Origin: Micromonospora sp. WMMA1947
Lineage (GTDB): Bacteria; Actinomycetota; Actinomycetes; Mycobacteriales; Micromonosporaceae
DNA: 64,000 nt
Assembly (NCBI RefSeq): GCF_027497355.1
Contig: NZ_CP114909.1
Coordinates: 4,793,001 to 4,857,000 of the forward strand
Reading direction: 5' to 3'
A model generated the notes under the pieces. It made no database searches and had not been told where the DNA came from. It saw nothing but the letters and a program-made list of their open reading frames with translations. Below are positions 25,452 to 34,107 of this stretch, piece after piece (position 1 is the stretch's first letter; each line of letters opens with the position of its first letter). The translations under genes and the position numbers were made by a program.

Positions 25452-26687
25452 ATGGTGATGTCGCCGGACCTGGACCGGGCAGTCGTCCTGGGGGACGAGG
25501 AGGCGGCCCGGGGCCACCTCGCCCGGATCTGCTTCAAGACCGGGCCACCCGCACTCGTCGGCGTCGAACTGGAATGGACCGTGCACGACGCCGCGGACCC
25601 GGCCCGGCCGGTCGACCGCGAGCGACTACGCGAGGCGCTGGGGCGGCACAGCCCGGTGACCCTCGACCCCACCAGCCCGGCCGACGAGCTCCGGCACGGC
25701 GGCGCCGTGACCGTGGAGCCCGGCGGGCAGGTGGAGATCTCCGCGATGCCGCGATCGACTGTCGGCGCGCTCATCCTGGCCACCGAGGCCGACGTCGCCG
25801 AGCTGCGGGCCCGGCTGGACGCCGCCGGCCTGGTGCTCGGCCGCAGCGGGATGGACCCCTGGCGTCTGCCCCGGCCCGTCGTGGAGACTCCCCGCTACCG
25901 GGCCATGCGCTGCGCCTTCGACCGGCGTGGCCCGGCCGGACGGGCGATGATGTACAGCACCGCCGGTCTTCAGGTCTGCCTGGACGCGGGCGAGCCGGAG
26001 CACCTGACCCAGCGCTGGGCGGCCGCGCACGCCGTCGGCCCGCCGCTGCTCGCCGCCTTCGCCACCGCCGACCGGCACGCCGGCCGCCGGACCGGCTGGG
26101 CCTCCGCCCGGATGGCCACCTGGCTCGCCATCGACCCGGCCCGTACCGGTCCGGTCTGGTCGCCCGAGCGGGCCGACGAGGATCCGGTGACGGCCTGGAC
26201 CGGGTACGCCCTGGCCGCGCCGCTGCTGTGCGTCCGCGGCGACGGCCCGGACTGGACCGCGCCGCCCGGTGTCACGTTCGCCGACTGGCTGGCCGGGGCA
26301 CTGCCCCGCCCGCCCACCACCGACGACCTGGAGTACCACCTCAGCACGCTGTTCCCGCCGGTACGCCCACGCGGCTACCTGGAGCTGCGCTACCTGGACA
26401 CCCAGCCCGGCCCGGAGTGGACGGTGCCGCTGGCGGTGCTGGCGGCGCTGTTCGCCGACCCGGCCACCACCCGGGACGCGCTGGCGGCGGCCGCCCCGGT
26501 CGCCGACGGATGGCGCGCGGCGGCCCGGTGCGGGCTGGCCGAGCGTCCGCTGGCGACCGCCGCGGCGGCGCTGTTCGACCTGGCGCTGACCGCCCTGCCC
26601 CGGCTCGACCTGCCGGCCGGCATCCACGACGAGACCCACCGAGCGATCCGGCGGCACCGCGCCGCCGCGGAGAGGGGACACCGGTGA
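25452..26687 (+). CDS. egtA: Glutamate-cysteine ligase EgtA (ergothioneine biosynthesis)
   Basis: Cytosolic ATP-dependent ligase joining glutamate and cysteine to gamma-glutamylcysteine, the sulfur donor for ergothioneine. The 411 residues match the GCS2-type fold: GVELEWTVHD near residue 37, EPGGQVEISAMP (about 93-104), MMYSTAGLQVCLD and RGYLELRYLDTQPG. RBS GAGGAGGAG precedes the ATG at 25452. First gene of egtABCD; its stop overlaps the egtB start (GTGA). Identification is supported strongly by the operon. Confidence 0.93.
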   Translation: MVMSPDLDRAVVLGDEEAARGHLARICFKTGPPALVGVELEWTVHDAADPARPVDRERLREALGRHSPVTLDPTSPADELRHGGAVTVEPGGQVEISAMPRSTVGALILATEADVAELRARLDAAGLVLGRSGMDPWRLPRPVVETPRYRAMRCAFDRRGPAGRAMMYSTAGLQVCLDAGEPEHLTQRWAAAHAVGPPLLAAFATADRHAGRRTGWASARMATWLAIDPARTGPVWSPERADEDPVTAWTGYALAAPLLCVRGDGPDWTAPPGVTFADWLAGALPRPPTTDDLEYHLSTLFPPVRPRGYLELRYLDTQPGPEWTVPLAVLAALFADPATTRDALAAAAPVADGWRAAARCGLAERPLATAAAALFDLALTALPRLDLPAGIHDETHRAIRRHRAAAERGHR

Positions 26688-27991
26688 CCACCACCGAGCG
26701 ACTACGCGACCGGATCGCCGCGGAGCTGGAACGGACCCGGGCCCGTACCGTGCTGCTGACCGACGCGGTGGACGACGACGACCTGGTCCGGCAGCACTCC
26801 ACGCTGATGTCGCCGCTGGTCTGGGACCTGGCGCACGTCGGCAACCAGGAGGAGCTGTGGCTGGTCCGCGACGTCGGCGGCCGTGACCCGGTGCGCCACG
26901 ACATCGACGACCTCTACGACGCGTTCAAGCAGCCCCGCAAGGACCGCCCGGCGCTGCCGCTGCTGCCGCCGGCGGAGGCCCGCGCCTACGTGCGCACGGT
27001 GCGGGACAAGGTGTTCGACCTGCTCGACGGCATCCGCTTCACCGATCGTCCGCTCGTCGCCGACGGGTTCGCGTTCGGCATGATCGTGCAGCACGAGCAG
27101 CAGCACGACGAGACCATGCTCGCCACCCACCAGCTGCGCGCCGGCGCCCCGGTGCTCGACGCGCCGCCCCCGCCGGAGCCCCGGGCCCGGGCTGGCGGGG
27201 AGGTACGCGTGCCCGCCGGGCCGTTCACCATGGGCACCTCCACCGACCCGTGGGCGCTGGACAACGAGCGCCCGGCCCACACCGTCGACCTGCCCGCGTA
27301 CGTCATCGACGCCGCGCCGGTGACGAACGGTCAGTACCGGGCGTTCATCGCCGACGGCGGGTACGACGAGCCGCGCTGGTGGAGCGAGGCGGGCTGGCGG
27401 CACCGCGTCGAGGCGGACCTGAGCGCGCCGATGCACTGGCGGCGCGACGGGGACGGCTGGGCGTACCGCCGGTTCGGCCGCTGGTCGGCGGTCCGCGACG
27501 ACGAGCCGGTGGTGCACGTCTGCTGGTACGAGGCGCAGGCGTACGCGGCGTGGGCCGGCAAGCGGCTGCCCACCGAGGCGGAGTGGGAGAAGGCGGCCCG
27601 CTGGGATCCGGCGACCGGCCGGTCCCGCCGTTACCCGTGGGGCGACGAGGACCCGACCGGCGAGCACGCCAACCTGGGTCAGCGGCACCTGTGGCCGGCG
27701 CCGGTGGGCGCGTACCCGGCCGGCGCCTCGCCGCTGGGCGTCCACCAGCTCGTCGGCGACGTGTGGGAGTGGACCTCCTCGCCGTTCCGGGGGCACCCGG
27801 GCTTCACCGCGTTCCCGTACCGGGAGTACTCGGAGGTCTTCTTCGGCGACGACTACCGGGTGCTGCGGGGCGGCTCGTTCGGCACCGACCGGTCGGCCTG
27901 CCGGGGCACGTTCCGCAACTGGGACTACCCGATCCGGCGGCAGATCTTCAGCGGCTTCCGCTGCGCCCGCGACGCCGGACCGGAGGAGTGA
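26684..27991 (+). CDS. egtB: Ergothioneine sulfoxide synthase EgtB
   Basis: Non-haem iron oxygenase that couples hercynine with gamma-glutamylcysteine and O2 to the sulfoxide. The 435 residues have an N-terminal DinB-like domain with the iron-binding facial triad His51 (DLAHVGNQEE), His137 and His141 (QHEQQHDET), followed by a formylglycine-generating-enzyme-like domain (VRVPAGPFTMGTS through GGSFGTDRSACRGTFRN and SGFRCARDA). The GTG overlaps the egtA stop by 4 nt. Confidence 0.95.
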   Translation: MTTTERLRDRIAAELERTRARTVLLTDAVDDDDLVRQHSTLMSPLVWDLAHVGNQEELWLVRDVGGRDPVRHDIDDLYDAFKQPRKDRPALPLLPPAEARAYVRTVRDKVFDLLDGIRFTDRPLVADGFAFGMIVQHEQQHDETMLATHQLRAGAPVLDAPPPPEPRARAGGEVRVPAGPFTMGTSTDPWALDNERPAHTVDLPAYVIDAAPVTNGQYRAFIADGGYDEPRWWSEAGWRHRVEADLSAPMHWRRDGDGWAYRRFGRWSAVRDDEPVVHVCWYEAQAYAAWAGKRLPTEAEWEKAARWDPATGRSRRYPWGDEDPTGEHANLGQRHLWPAPVGAYPAGASPLGVHQLVGDVWEWTSSPFRGHPGFTAFPYREYSEVFFGDDYRVLRGGSFGTDRSACRGTFRNWDYPIRRQIFSGFRCARDAGPEE

Positions 27992-28000
27992 GCCGGCTCG

Positions 28001-28747
28001 ATGTGCCGTCACCTCGCGTACCTCGGTCCACCCGTGCTGCTGTCCAGCCTGCTCTCCGACCCGCCGTACGGGCTGCTGCGCCAGTCGTGGGCGCCGCGTG
28101 ACATGCGCGGCGGCGGCACGATAAACGCCGACGGCTTCGGCGTCGCCTGGTATCCCGGCGACGGCGATCCGGTCCGCTACCGGCGGGCCCAGCCGATGTG
28201 GAGCGACACCACGCTGCCGGAGCTGGCCGCCGTCACGCGGGTGCGGGCGGTCCTGGCCGCGGTCCGCTCCGCCACCGTCGGCATGCCGCTGCACGAGACG
28301 GCGGCGGCGCCCTTCGCCGAGGGGCGATGGCTGTTCAGCCACAACGGCGTGGTCCGGGGCTGGCCGGACAGCCTCGTCCCGCTCGCCGCCGGCCTGCCCG
28401 TGCGCGACCTGATCACGCTCGACGTGCCGACCGACTCGGCGCTGCTGTGGGCGCTGGTCCGGCACCGGCTGCGCGAGGGCGCGCCGCCGGCGCAGGCGGT
28501 GGCGGACACCGTCGCGGCGGTCGCCGCCGCCGCTCCCGGCTCGCGGCTGAACCTGCTGCTCACCGACGGTACGACGGTGGTGGCGAGCACGGCCGGGCAC
28601 GCGCTGTCGGTGCGCCGCGGCCCGGACTCGGTGCTGCTGGCCTCCGAACCGTTCGACGACGACCCGGCCTGGCGGGCCGTGCCGGACGGCCGGCTCGTGG
28701 TGGCGACCACGGGCGGGCTCGAGGTGCGGGAGACGACCGCCGCCTGA
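28001..28747 (+). CDS. egtC: Gamma-glutamyl hercynylcysteine sulfoxide amidohydrolase EgtC
   Basis: Class II glutamine-amidotransferase-fold hydrolase that removes glutamate from gamma-glutamyl-hercynylcysteine sulfoxide. The 248 residues start MCRHLAYLG, exposing the N-terminal nucleophile Cys2. INADGFGVAWY and FSHNGVVRGW are family motifs. 9 nt after egtB. The product normally goes to EgtE, the lyase, which is not encoded in this window. Confidence 0.94.
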   Translation: MCRHLAYLGPPVLLSSLLSDPPYGLLRQSWAPRDMRGGGTINADGFGVAWYPGDGDPVRYRRAQPMWSDTTLPELAAVTRVRAVLAAVRSATVGMPLHETAAAPFAEGRWLFSHNGVVRGWPDSLVPLAAGLPVRDLITLDVPTDSALLWALVRHRLREGAPPAQAVADTVAAVAAAAPGSRLNLLLTDGTTVVASTAGHALSVRRGPDSVLLASEPFDDDPAWRAVPDGRLVVATTGGLEVRETTAA

Positions 28748-28779
28748 CGATGCGTACCCACCGCAAGAGAGGACACTCG

Positions 28780-29745
28780 ATGAGCGCGGAGCCGCTGGAG
28801 ATCCACCTGGAGCAGCAGGACCTCGACCGTGGGTTGCGGGAGGACGTACGGGCCGGGCTGGCCGCGACGCCGAAGTGGCTGCCGCCGAAGTGGTTCTACG
28901 ACGCCCGGGGCAGCGAGCTGTTCGAGGAGATCACCCGTCTGCCGGAGTACTACCCGACCCGGGCCGAGCGGGCCGTGCTCGCCGCGCACGCCGACGACGT
29001 GGCCACCATGACCGGCGCGAAGACGCTGATCGAGCTGGGTTCGGGCTCGTCGGAGAAGACCCGGCTGCTGCTCGACGCGTTCACCCGCCACGGCGACCTG
29101 GGCACGTTCGTGCCGCTGGACGTCTCGGTGAGCGCGTTGCGGTCGTCCACCGAGCAGATCGCCGCCGCGTACCCGGGGCTGCGGGTGCGGGGGATCGTCG
29201 GTGACTTCACCCGCCACCTGGACCGGTTGCCCACCGGCGGCCGGCGCCTGGTGGCGTTCCTCGGCGGCACGATCGGCAACCTGCTGCCGGCGGAGCGGGC
29301 CGAGTTCCTCACCGCGATGCGCGCGGCGCTGGAGACCGGCGACTGGCTGCTGGTCGGGACCGACCTGGTCAAGGATCCGGACGTGATCGTGCCCGCCTAC
29401 GACGACGCGGCGGGCGTGACCGCCGAGTTCAACCGCAACGTGCTCCGGGTGATCAACCGCGAGCTGGGTGCGGACTTCGACGTCGACGCGTTCCGGCACG
29501 TGGCGGTCTGGGATCCCGAGCGGGAGTGGATCGAGATGCGGTTGCGCGCCGAGCACCCGGCCCGGGTGCGGGTCCTGGACACCGACGTGGTGTTCGCCGC
29601 CGGCGAGGAGCTGCGCACCGAGGTGTCGGCCAAGTTCCGGCCGGAGGGGATCGCCGCCGAGCTGACCGCCGCCGGGTTCGACAGGCGGGCGTTCTGGACC
29701 GACCCGGACGGGCTGTTCGGGGTGAGCCTGGCCCGGGCCGACTGA
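28780..29745 (+). CDS. egtD: Histidine N-alpha-trimethyltransferase EgtD
   Basis: SAM-dependent enzyme that trimethylates histidine to hercynine, the first step of the pathway. The 321 residues have PPKWFYDARGSELFEEIT, TRLPEYYPTRAE (52-63), SAM-binding LIELGSGSSEKTRLLL (83-98) and FLGGTIGNL. The ATG at 28780 is preferred over one 30 bp upstream because AGAGGA lies 8 nt before it. Last gene of the egt operon. A weak hairpin (CCCCGG-N6-CCGGGG) follows the stop. Confidence 0.95.
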   Translation: MSAEPLEIHLEQQDLDRGLREDVRAGLAATPKWLPPKWFYDARGSELFEEITRLPEYYPTRAERAVLAAHADDVATMTGAKTLIELGSGSSEKTRLLLDAFTRHGDLGTFVPLDVSVSALRSSTEQIAAAYPGLRVRGIVGDFTRHLDRLPTGGRRLVAFLGGTIGNLLPAERAEFLTAMRAALETGDWLLVGTDLVKDPDVIVPAYDDAAGVTAEFNRNVLRVINRELGADFDVDAFRHVAVWDPEREWIEMRLRAEHPARVRVLDTDVVFAAGEELRTEVSAKFRPEGIAAELTAAGFDRRAFWTDPDGLFGVSLARAD

Positions 29746-29809
29746 GGCCCGTCGTGGCCCCGGCCACACCCGGGGACCGGGCCGGCCGGTGATCGGCTAG
29801 GCTGGCGGC

Positions 29810-29960
29810 GCGAAGGGGAGTAGCCCCCAATGTCGTGGTCGACACACTGGTGCGTTCCGCACCCGGCCACGCGGCCCCGGTCTCCGGGGCGGGCGAGACC
29901 TTCGACTCAGGCTGTCGCAGCCGGGTCGAGGGCGCCCCCGTTCCTCCTCCCGGCTTGATC
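29810..29960 (+). promoter_or_regulatory. Manganese-sensing yybP-ykoY riboswitch
   Basis: The leader of the TMEM165/GDT1 gene contains the two conserved internal loops of this class: GGGGAGTAGC at 29815-29824 and GCGAGACCTT from 29894, separated by a variable helical arm, as in the alx and mntP leaders. A TAGGCT -10 (29798-29803) would start transcription at about 29810, directly at the aptamer. Downstream, CCTCCCGG (29945-29952) can pair with the GGGAAGG ribosome-binding site, offering translation control. Mn2+ is the established ligand of the class. Confidence 0.9.
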
Positions 29961-29972
29961 GGGAAGGTTCAC

Positions 29973-30560
29973 ATGGAGGGTTTCCTCGTCGCGCTGGTGG
30001 TCAGCTTCGGCGTCATCTTCGTCGCCGAACTGGGCGACAAGTCCCAACTGATGGCACTGACGTTCGCCACGCGGTTCAAGCCGGTGCCGGTGCTCATCGG
30101 CATCACGATCGCCACCGCGATCGTCCACCTGGCCTCGGTGGCCATCGGGTACGGCTTGAACGCCGCCCTGCCCACCGACTGGATCTCGCTCATCGCCGGT
30201 GTGGCGTTCCTCGGCTTCGGCGCCTGGACGCTGCGCGGCGACAGGCTGACCGAGGAGGAGAAGCGCAAGGCCGAGCGCGGCGGCCGGTCCGCCGTCATCG
30301 CCGTCGGTGTGGCGTTCTTCCTGGCCGAGCTGGGGGACAAGACCATGCTCGCCACCATCACGCTGGCCACCAAGTACGGCTGGTTCGGCACCTGGCTCGG
30401 CTCGACGCTCGGCATGGTCGCCGCGGACGCGCTGGCGATCCTGGTGGGCCGGATGCTCGGCCGGCACCTGCCGGAGCGGACCATCCGCTACGGCGCCGCG
30501 GTGCTGTTCGCCATCTGCGGCCTCTGGCTGATCTTCGAGGCGGTCGCCGAGCTGACCTGA
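29973..30560 (+). CDS. TMEM165/GDT1 (UPF0016) family cation exporter
   Basis: Integral membrane protein of 195 residues with about six helices arranged as two repeats, each with the family signature E-x-G-D-K: ELGDKSQ at 19-25 and ELGDKTM at 119-125. Relatives export Mn2+ or Ca2+ in exchange for protons. Its leader is a Mn riboswitch, so Mn2+ efflux under manganese excess is the likely role. The ATG at 29973 follows GGGAAGG. A GTG in the riboswitch at 29835 is in frame but gives a non-family N-terminus. Confidence 0.93.
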   Translation: MEGFLVALVVSFGVIFVAELGDKSQLMALTFATRFKPVPVLIGITIATAIVHLASVAIGYGLNAALPTDWISLIAGVAFLGFGAWTLRGDRLTEEEKRKAERGGRSAVIAVGVAFFLAELGDKTMLATITLATKYGWFGTWLGSTLGMVAADALAILVGRMLGRHLPERTIRYGAAVLFAICGLWLIFEAVAELT

Positions 30561-30575
30561 GCCGAGGGCCGGGGT

Positions 30576-30609
30576 GCGGCGGGTGGGACCGGCCGGTCCC
30601 ACCCGCCGC
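30576..30609. terminator. Bidirectional terminator
   Basis: A perfect 34-bp palindrome (GCGGCGGGTGGGACCGG and its complement) lies between the convergent TMEM165/GDT1 and NhaA genes. Confidence 0.85.
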
Positions 30610-30615
30610 GCCGGC

Positions 30616-31917
30616 TCAGGCCGGGCCCTCCTGGTAGACGTCGGGGATGCCGTCACCGTCGGCGTCCCGGCTCTCCCGTTCGCTGATCCGCCGGTAGGCC
30701 CGGTTGCGGCGGACCAGCACCACCGAGGCGAGCAGGGCGGAGATCAACGAGCCGAGCAGCACGGCCACCTTGACGCCGTCCTCCTCCGGGCTGCCGGCGC
30801 CGAACGCCAGCTCGCCGATGAGCAGCGACACGGTGAAGCCGATGCCGGCCAGCAGCGCCAGCCCGAGCAGGTCGGCCCAGGTGATCTCCTCGTCCAGCTC
30901 GGCCCGGGTGAACCGGGCGAGCAGGTACGTCGACCCGAACACGCCGATCACCTTGCCGAGCACCAGCCCGGCGGCCACCGCGATCACCACCGGATTGGTC
31001 AGCACGCCGCCCACATCCACGCCGACCAGCGTCACCCCGGCGGCGAAGAAGGCGAACACCGGCACGGCCAGGCCGGCGGAGACGGGCCGCCAGCGGTGCT
31101 CGAGGCGCTCGGCCAGGCCGGGCGCGCCGTCGCGCCCGCGCAGCACCGGCACGGTGAAGCCGAGCAGTACGCCCGCCACGGTGGCGTGCACACCGGAGGC
31201 GTGCACCAGCGTCCAGGCGGCCACCGCCAGCGGGATCAGCGCCCACCACCAGGTCCGCCGGCGCTGCACGAGCAGCCCGAACACGGCGATCGGCAGCAGC
31301 GCGCCGAGCAGCGGCAGCGGCTGGAACCCGTCGGTGTAGAACACCGCGATGATGGTGATCGCGAACAGGTCGTCGACCACGGCGAGGGTGAGCAGGAACG
31401 CGCGCAGCCCCTGCGGCAGGTGGGAGCTGATCACGGCGAGCACGGCGAGCGCGAAGGCGATGTCGGTGGCGGTGGGGATGGCCCATCCGCGCAGGCCGGC
31501 ACCGCCGGCGCCGATCGTCACCGCCAGGTAGATCAGCGCGGGGGCGATCATGCCGCCGAGCGCGGCGATCACGGGCAGCGCGGCCCGCCGGGGGTCGCGC
31601 AGGTCACCGGCGACGAACTCGCGCTTGAGTTCCAGCCCGACCACGAAGAAGAAGATCGCCAGCAGCCCGTCGGCGGCCCAGGTGCGCAGGTCGAGGTCGA
31701 GGTGCAGGCCCGCGCCGCCGGGCCAGGGCACCCAGTGGCTCAGTTCGGCGTACGCGGCGCGCCACGGCGAGTTGGCCCAGATCAGGGCGAGCACCGCGCC
31801 GAGCAGCAGCAGGCCGCCACCGACGGTCTCGGTGCGCAGCACGTCGGCCAGGAAGCGGGCCTCCGGCCAGGAGCGGCGGGACAGCAGGCGGGACCGGTGC
31901 GGGGTGTGCTGGGGCAT
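30616..31917 (-). CDS. nhaA: Na+/H+ antiporter NhaA
   Basis: Membrane antiporter of 433 residues with about 12 helices. Family motifs: [13 protein letters not shown] (89-101), [11 protein letters not shown] with Asp152, the ion-site pair Asp182-Asp183 ([10 protein letters not shown]), [15 protein letters not shown]. It exports Na+ or Li+ in exchange for protons at alkaline pH. The C-terminal tail ends in DADGDGIPD (418-426), a calcium-loop-like repeat unit not part of the antiporter core. Single gene with its own terminator partner at 30576. Confidence 0.95.
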   Translation of the reverse strand: MPQHTPHRSRLLSRRSWPEARFLADVLRTETVGGGLLLLGAVLALIWANSPWRAAYAELSHWVPWPGGAGLHLDLDLRTWAADGLLAIFFFVVGLELKREFVAGDLRDPRRAALPVIAALGGMIAPALIYLAVTIGAGGAGLRGWAIPTATDIAFALAVLAVISSHLPQGLRAFLLTLAVVDDLFAITIIAVFYTDGFQPLPLLGALLPIAVFGLLVQRRRTWWWALIPLAVAAWTLVHASGVHATVAGVLLGFTVPVLRGRDGAPGLAERLEHRWRPVSAGLAVPVFAFFAAGVTLVGVDVGGVLTNPVVIAVAAGLVLGKVIGVFGSTYLLARFTRAELDEEITWADLLGLALLAGIGFTVSLLIGELAFGAGSPEEDGVKVAVLLGSLISALLASVVLVRRNRAYRRISERESRDADGDGIPDVYQEGPA

Positions 31918-32021
31918 GCGGGGTCCGTTCGGGAGCTGGGGTCGGCGGAACCATCGCCGACCAGGCTTCCCGGCACACCTGTGACAACCTTATCGGCCGC
32001 CGCGCCCGGCGGCGAACCCAG

Positions 32022-32070
32022 CCGGCCGACGGGACGCCCTGTCACCTGGGCGGGGCGTCCCGTCGGCCGG
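32022..32070 (-). terminator. Terminator after the CapD-type gene
   Basis: An 18-bp perfect stem (CCGGCCGACGGGACGCCC and complement) around a 13-nt loop starts 5 nt beyond the stop of the leftward dehydratase gene. Confidence 0.85.
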
Positions 32071-32074
32071 TGGG

Positions 32075-33922
32075 TCAGCGCTGTCCGGGCAGAGCCGGCT
32101 GGGACACCCCGGCCGGGTCGCAGAACGCGGCCATCCGCTTGATCAGCTCGTCCGGGTCGGCGTACGGGTCGAGACCGCGGACCTCGTCCGGGTCCAGCTC
32201 CGGCACCGGGACATGGGAGATCAGCGGGTGCAGCGGCCGGGTGTCCACCTCGTCGGCGCCGAACAGGTGCTCGTGCAGCTTCTCGCCGGGGCGCAGACCG
32301 GTGAAGACGATCTCCACCGGGCGGTCCGCCTCGGCGGCGAGCCGGCGTGCCACGTCGGCGATCCGGACCGGCTCGCCCATGTCGAGCACCAGCGCCTCGC
32401 CGCCCCGGCCGATCGTCGCGGCCTGGAGCACCAGGTGCACCGCCTCCTGGACGGTCATGAAGTAGCGGGTCACGTCGGGGTGGGTGACGGTGATCGGCAC
32501 CCCGGCGCGGATCTGCGCCTGGAACGCGGTGAGCACCGAGCCGCGGCTGCTGAGCACGTTGCCGAACCGGACGCTGAGGTAACGGCCGGCGAGCCGCTGC
32601 GCGTGGTACGCGGTGAGCCGCTCGGTGATCCGCTTGGAGTAGCCGAGAACGCTCGCCGGGTTGGCCGCCTTGTCGGTGGAGATGTTGACGAACTCGGCGA
32701 CGTCGCGGCACGCCTCCAGCGCGTTGAGCGTACCCAGGATGTTGGTCTTGAGCGCCTCTCCGGGGTGGCGCTGGAGCAGCGGGAGGTGCTTGAGCGCCGC
32801 GGCGTGGAACACCACGTCGGGCTGCCGGTCGGCGATCACCCGGGCGATGCCCTCGGCGTCGCGGATGTCGGCCAGGATCAGCTCCGGCCCGTCCAGCAGC
32901 GCGCGCCCGTGCAGGGACATCTGCAGCGCGTGCAGCGCGGACTCGTCCCGGTCGAGCATCATCAGCTCGTCCGGCTCGCAGCGGGCGATCTGCCGGCACA
33001 GTTCCGAGCCGATCGATCCACCGGCGCCGGTGACCAGCACCCGTCGCCCGGCCAGCCCGCCGCGCTCCACGCTCAGCTCGGCGACCCGGTGCGCGCGGCC
33101 CAGCAGGTCGGTGAGCTGGAGGTCGCGGACGTCGGTGGCGGCCACCGGGCGGTCGAGCACCTCGCGCACCGGCGGCAGGACCTTGAACGCCGCCCCGGCC
33201 TCCAGCACGCGGGTGCGGACGTCGCGCAGCAGCTGCGGGTCGGAGCCGCTCATCGAGAAGATGACGGTGCTGGCCCGGGTGGCCCGGACGGCGGCGCCGA
33301 TCTGCTCCCGGCCGCCGAGCACGCGCAGCCCTTCCAGCCGCAGGCCCCGGCTGTCCGGGGCGTCGTCGAGCAGACCCACCGGGTGGTAGCTGCTCTCCGG
33401 GTCCTGGAGCAGCACCCGGACGAGCCGTTCGCTCGCCGCGTCCACCCCGTAGACCAGGCACCGCTCGGCGTGGCCGGCAGCCGGCGGCCGGCGGTCGGCG
33501 TGGGCGCGCCAGAGGCCGCGGGCGGTCGCCATCACCACGAGTGCCACCGCGCCGCCGACCAGCGGGGTGCTGGCCGGGACCGGGTGCTGCGTCCACGGCA
33601 GGACGACGACGAAGCCGAGGGCCGCGACGAGCGCGACGGTGACGGCCAGCCCCTGCGCGTCACCGGCGCTGCCGATCGGGTACCGGCCGTAGAGCCGGGA
33701 CCGCAGAAGCGTGAGCGTGGCGTAGAGCGCGGCGCAGGCCAGCGCCAGGCCGAGCGTCGCGGCGCTGGCGGAGGCGGTGAGGTCGAACTCGTACCGCGTC
33801 CAGGCCGCGCCGAGAAATCCTCCGCACCACGCGGCCGTGTCCAGCGTTAACAGGGAGGGGGTCGCGGCTCGGTAGGTGATCCGGCCGGGGGTTGGTACGG
33901 CTGCGATGGCTTCACGATCCAT
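32075..33922 (-). CDS. CapD/PglF-type membrane nucleotide-sugar 4,6-dehydratase
   Basis: Membrane-linked polysaccharide biosynthesis enzyme of 614 residues: four N-terminal helices (about 20-150), a first Rossmann-like domain (CLVYGVDAASERLVRVL), then the SDR dehydratase domain with TGAGGSIGSEL near residue 297 and STDKAANP / YSK near 425. Typical members convert UDP-GlcNAc to a 4-keto-6-deoxy sugar at the inner membrane, first step of glycan precursor synthesis. The ATG at 33922 has AGAGGG upstream; upstream in-frame ATGs up to 34075 give non-family sequence. Divergent from a Wzc-like gene. Confidence 0.92.
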   Translation of the reverse strand: MDREAIAAVPTPGRITYRAATPSLLTLDTAAWCGGFLGAAWTRYEFDLTASASAATLGLALACAALYATLTLLRSRLYGRYPIGSAGDAQGLAVTVALVAALGFVVVLPWTQHPVPASTPLVGGAVALVVMATARGLWRAHADRRPPAAGHAERCLVYGVDAASERLVRVLLQDPESSYHPVGLLDDAPDSRGLRLEGLRVLGGREQIGAAVRATRASTVIFSMSGSDPQLLRDVRTRVLEAGAAFKVLPPVREVLDRPVAATDVRDLQLTDLLGRAHRVAELSVERGGLAGRRVLVTGAGGSIGSELCRQIARCEPDELMMLDRDESALHALQMSLHGRALLDGPELILADIRDAEGIARVIADRQPDVVFHAAALKHLPLLQRHPGEALKTNILGTLNALEACRDVAEFVNISTDKAANPASVLGYSKRITERLTAYHAQRLAGRYLSVRFGNVLSSRGSVLTAFQAQIRAGVPITVTHPDVTRYFMTVQEAVHLVLQAATIGRGGEALVLDMGEPVRIADVARRLAAEADRPVEIVFTGLRPGEKLHEHLFGADEVDTRPLHPLISHVPVPELDPDEVRGLDPYADPDELIKRMAAFCDPAGVSQPALPGQR

Positions 33923-34107
33923 GGGCTGCCCTCTGTGTCCTATCCGTATTGAAAGGATTAGACCGTCTGTGCCTGTTCGGTCGTTTACTGTCGTCCAGTC
34001 ACGTAACGTCGTGAATAGGCGATTCGATCCTGGCACGGCGACTGGTGTTTTTAGGGGGCTTTCGTGCAGTTTCATCGGCAGACCGGCGTGTCGCGAGGGG
34101 GAGCGTG
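33923..34107. promoter_or_regulatory. Divergent promoter region of polysaccharide genes
   Basis: 185 bp, clearly less GC-rich than the flanks, between the CapD-type and Wzc-like genes. On the minus strand GGATAGGAC gives a plausible -10 about 20 nt before the CapD-type start. Rightward, several T-rich stretches occur. An imperfect palindrome TCACG-N6-CGTGA at 33999-34014 sits near the middle and is a candidate regulator site. Confidence 0.5.

Noticed and set aside
25373..27991. An 872-codon open frame running through egtA into egtB
   Set aside because: The 5' half is a shifted frame of egtA with Arg/Pro/Gly-rich, non-family translation. Only the EgtB part from 26684 is real.
29835..29972. 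N-terminal extension of the TMEM165/GDT1 protein from a GTG at 29835
   Set aside because: This sequence is the riboswitch; the family begins at the ATG at 29973 after GGGAAGG.
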